Source of the DNA: Deltaproteobacteria bacterium
GTDB taxonomy: Bacteria; Myxococcota; UBA727; JABDBI01
Length of the DNA stretch: 7,275 nucleotides
Direction: 5' to 3'
Assembly (NCBI GenBank): GCA_016764955.1
Contig: JAESQZ010000007.1
Coordinates: 1-7,275, forward strand
Of this stretch, positions 6,308-7,275 are shown in pieces. Both the position numbers and the translations under genes were made by a program. How positions within the stretch are numbered: the first letter of the stretch is position 1; every line of letters begins with the position of its first letter. A model generated the notes under the pieces. It did not search any database, was not told the origin of the DNA, and was given only the letters and a program-made list of their open reading frames with translations.

Positions 6308-6823
6308 ATGAATACAGTCAGTCAAGTCATCAATCGTAGTCTGAAATCTTTTTCATTTCTTCCGCTACTATCAATTTTACTATTAACAGGCTTTGGATGT
6401 AGTTCGGATAACACATCCGGCGGTAAGTTAGCTGCAGGTGGGCTTTCCGGCTACCAATTGTCAGCCGAAGCCTGCTTAAGCCAGTTCTCTGGAGGCAATA
6501 TATGTCAGTGCATAGTACGAGCCTCAAGTACTTTCTTTGGCCTTTGCAGCAACCTAAGCCTTCCTCCACCTCAGGATAATGAGCCTCTCTTGTGTGGACA
6601 GTGCAACGGCTTTAAGGCTGACTGCGCCACAGTATGCAATGATGCGACAAGTGCAGGGAGCACCTACCCCGATTTTTGTCTTCCTACTCAAGCAAATATC
6701 TACTGCGGCCAGGATGATTGCAGTTTCGAAAACGGGGATGGGTTCTTTGAGACTGCTGATGATTTCAACGCTGCAAAACTTGGCAATGGCGATCCTATAA
6801 AGATGTGCAACTCCAAGATCTAG
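6308..6823 (+). CDS. Small cysteine-rich exported protein, probable lipoprotein
   Basis: Not recognised as a known family. The 171-aa product has a Sec-type N-terminus: basic residues up to K13, then a hydrophobic core (14-27) ending in LLLTGFGCSSD. C31 could be the lipidated cysteine, although the lipobox is imperfect (G instead of L/V/I at -3). Serine at +2 would favour the outer membrane by the E. coli rule. The mature part is small and has twelve further cysteines: 56, 66, 68, 80, 96, 99, 106, 110, 124, 133, 138 and 167. They include CQC, CGQC and DCATVC spacings, consistent with up to six disulfide bonds or a metal site. The C-terminal third is acidic (DDCSFENGDGFFETADD). The start is supported by GAGG 7 bp upstream. 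It is flanked by the divergent GRAS gene and a co-directional symporter gene 62 bp downstream. Export and lipidation are inference. Confidence 0.8.
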   Translation: MNTVSQVINRSLKSFSFLPLLSILLLTGFGCSSDNTSGGKLAAGGLSGYQLSAEACLSQFSGGNICQCIVRASSTFFGLCSNLSLPPPQDNEPLLCGQCNGFKADCATVCNDATSAGSTYPDFCLPTQANIYCGQDDCSFENGDGFFETADDFNAAKLGNGDPIKMCNSKI

Positions 6824-6832
6824 CAAGCTAGA
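6819..6832. repeat. 14-bp palindrome over the stop codon of the cysteine-rich gene
   Basis: TCTAGC (6819-6824) and GCTAGA (6827-6832) form a perfect inverted repeat separated by AA, and the TAG stop lies within it. As RNA it could give a 5-bp stem with a 4-nt loop, but no T-run follows, so it is a poor intrinsic terminator candidate. Confidence 0.35.
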
Positions 6833-6859
6833 ATAGGCGAAATAGCTTCCAGATTTAAC

Positions 6860-6879
6860 CTGCTATGCTAGCAGTAGGT
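6860..6879 (+). promoter_or_regulatory. Hairpin and ribosome-binding site before the AGCS symporter start
   Basis: CTGCTA (6860-6865) and TAGCAG (6869-6874) form a perfect 6-bp stem with a TGC loop. It ends one base before the likely Shine-Dalgarno AGGT (6876-6879), which is 6 bp from ATG 6886. ACCT at 6858-6861 is also complementary to AGGT, so an alternative pairing could mask the ribosome site. An in-frame ATG at 6865 lies inside the hairpin. The pairing is seen; any regulatory role is inference. Confidence 0.35.
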
Positions 6880-6885
6880 TTCGTC

Positions 6886-7275
6886 ATGGATATATTTTCA
6901 AGATTCTTAACCGCGGCTGTCGATGTCGCCTGGGGTGTGCCGCTTGTTGTTCTGCTTATCGGTGGTGGGCTCTACCTGTGTTTAGTAAGCAGGTTGTTGC
7001 CGTTAAGAGGCTTTTGGCATGCGATTAAATTAACGCTTGGTATTGATAAAGTGCCGGGTGACCTAACTGCTGAAGGGCAAATATCGCACTTCAAAGCTTT
7101 GACCAACGCACTCGCAGCGACGATTGGTATGGGCAATATTGCGGGTGTGGCAGTGGCCATTCAGCAAGGTGGGCCGGGAGCTATCTTTTGGATGTGGGTG
7201 GCTGCGTTTATTGGTATGGTCACCAAATACTTTGAGTGTACGATTGCGATTAAGTACCGAGGCAAAAATTATAAG
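6886..7275 (+). CDS. AGCS-family sodium/alanine (glycine) symporter (N-terminal 130 residues)
   Basis: Start of an inner-membrane symporter of the alanine or glycine:cation symporter family, which takes up small neutral amino acids with sodium or protons. The frame stays open to the right edge; full-length members have about 450-550 aa, so roughly a quarter is present. Evidence seen: TM1 at about residues 12-35, the family block GQISHFKALTNALAATIGMG (64-83) leading into NIAGVAVAI (84-92), then GGPGAIFWMWVAAFIGM (95-111), the AGCS signature, and KYFECTIAIKYR (114-125). ATG 6886 is preferred because AGGT sits 6 bp upstream and the resulting MDIFSRF start matches the usual short cytoplasmic N-terminus. 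An in-frame ATG at 6865 would add seven residues. The preceding gene is co-directional, 62 bp away, with no clear terminator between. Confidence 0.92.
   Translation, partial: MDIFSRFLTAAVDVAWGVPLVVLLIGGGLYLCLVSRLLPLRGFWHAIKLTLGIDKVPGDLTAEGQISHFKALTNALAATIGMGNIAGVAVAIQQGGPGAIFWMWVAAFIGMVTKYFECTIAIKYRGKNYK

Overview
The window is dense, ordinary-density bacterial chromosome of moderate GC content from a Gram-negative organism. This is indicated by a Tat-type signal peptide, a probable lipoprotein and complex I genes of the E. coli type, including a fused nuoCD. The fused nuoCD and the closeness of NuoA, NuoB and NuoCD to the enterobacterial proteins point to a proteobacterium or a relative that acquired this version of the operon. 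Short palindromic intergenic repeats with TGTCA and TCCAG ends resemble elements common in Alphaproteobacteria. I cannot settle the lineage from the sequence alone.

Layout, left to right. (1) Bases 1-1158, minus strand: most of an APC-family amino acid permease whose C-terminus runs off the left edge. (2) 1159-1270: divergent intergenic region with a perfect TTGACA box, a run of nine G and a small palindrome. (3) 1271-2539, plus: a Tat-exported PhoD-like metallophosphoesterase. (4) 2540-2748: a palindromic repeat element of about 98 bp plus a short 21-bp tandem array. (5) 2749-5301, plus: nuoA, nuoB and nuoCD, overlapping end to start. The cluster stops after nuoCD, with no nuoE following. 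(6) 5260-6153, minus: a bacterial GRAS-domain protein with an intact SAM-methyltransferase motif I, converging on and overlapping nuoCD by 42 bp. (7) 6154-6307: divergent AT-rich intergenic region with a good sigma-70-like promoter for the GRAS gene. (8) 6308-6823, plus: a small cysteine-rich exported protein, probably a lipoprotein. (9) 6886-7275, plus: the start of an AGCS-family sodium/alanine (glycine) symporter, cut by the right edge.

Functionally, the nuo genes supply the membrane-arm subunit NuoA and the Q-module subunits NuoB and NuoCD of NADH:quinone oxidoreductase. Two amino acid transporters flank the window. The most interesting item is the GRAS protein. GRAS domains are best known as plant transcriptional regulators (DELLA, SCARECROW) that have lost catalytic residues. 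This bacterial member keeps GRAS landmarks, including a C-terminal SAW motif, alongside a complete glycine-rich SAM-binding loop.
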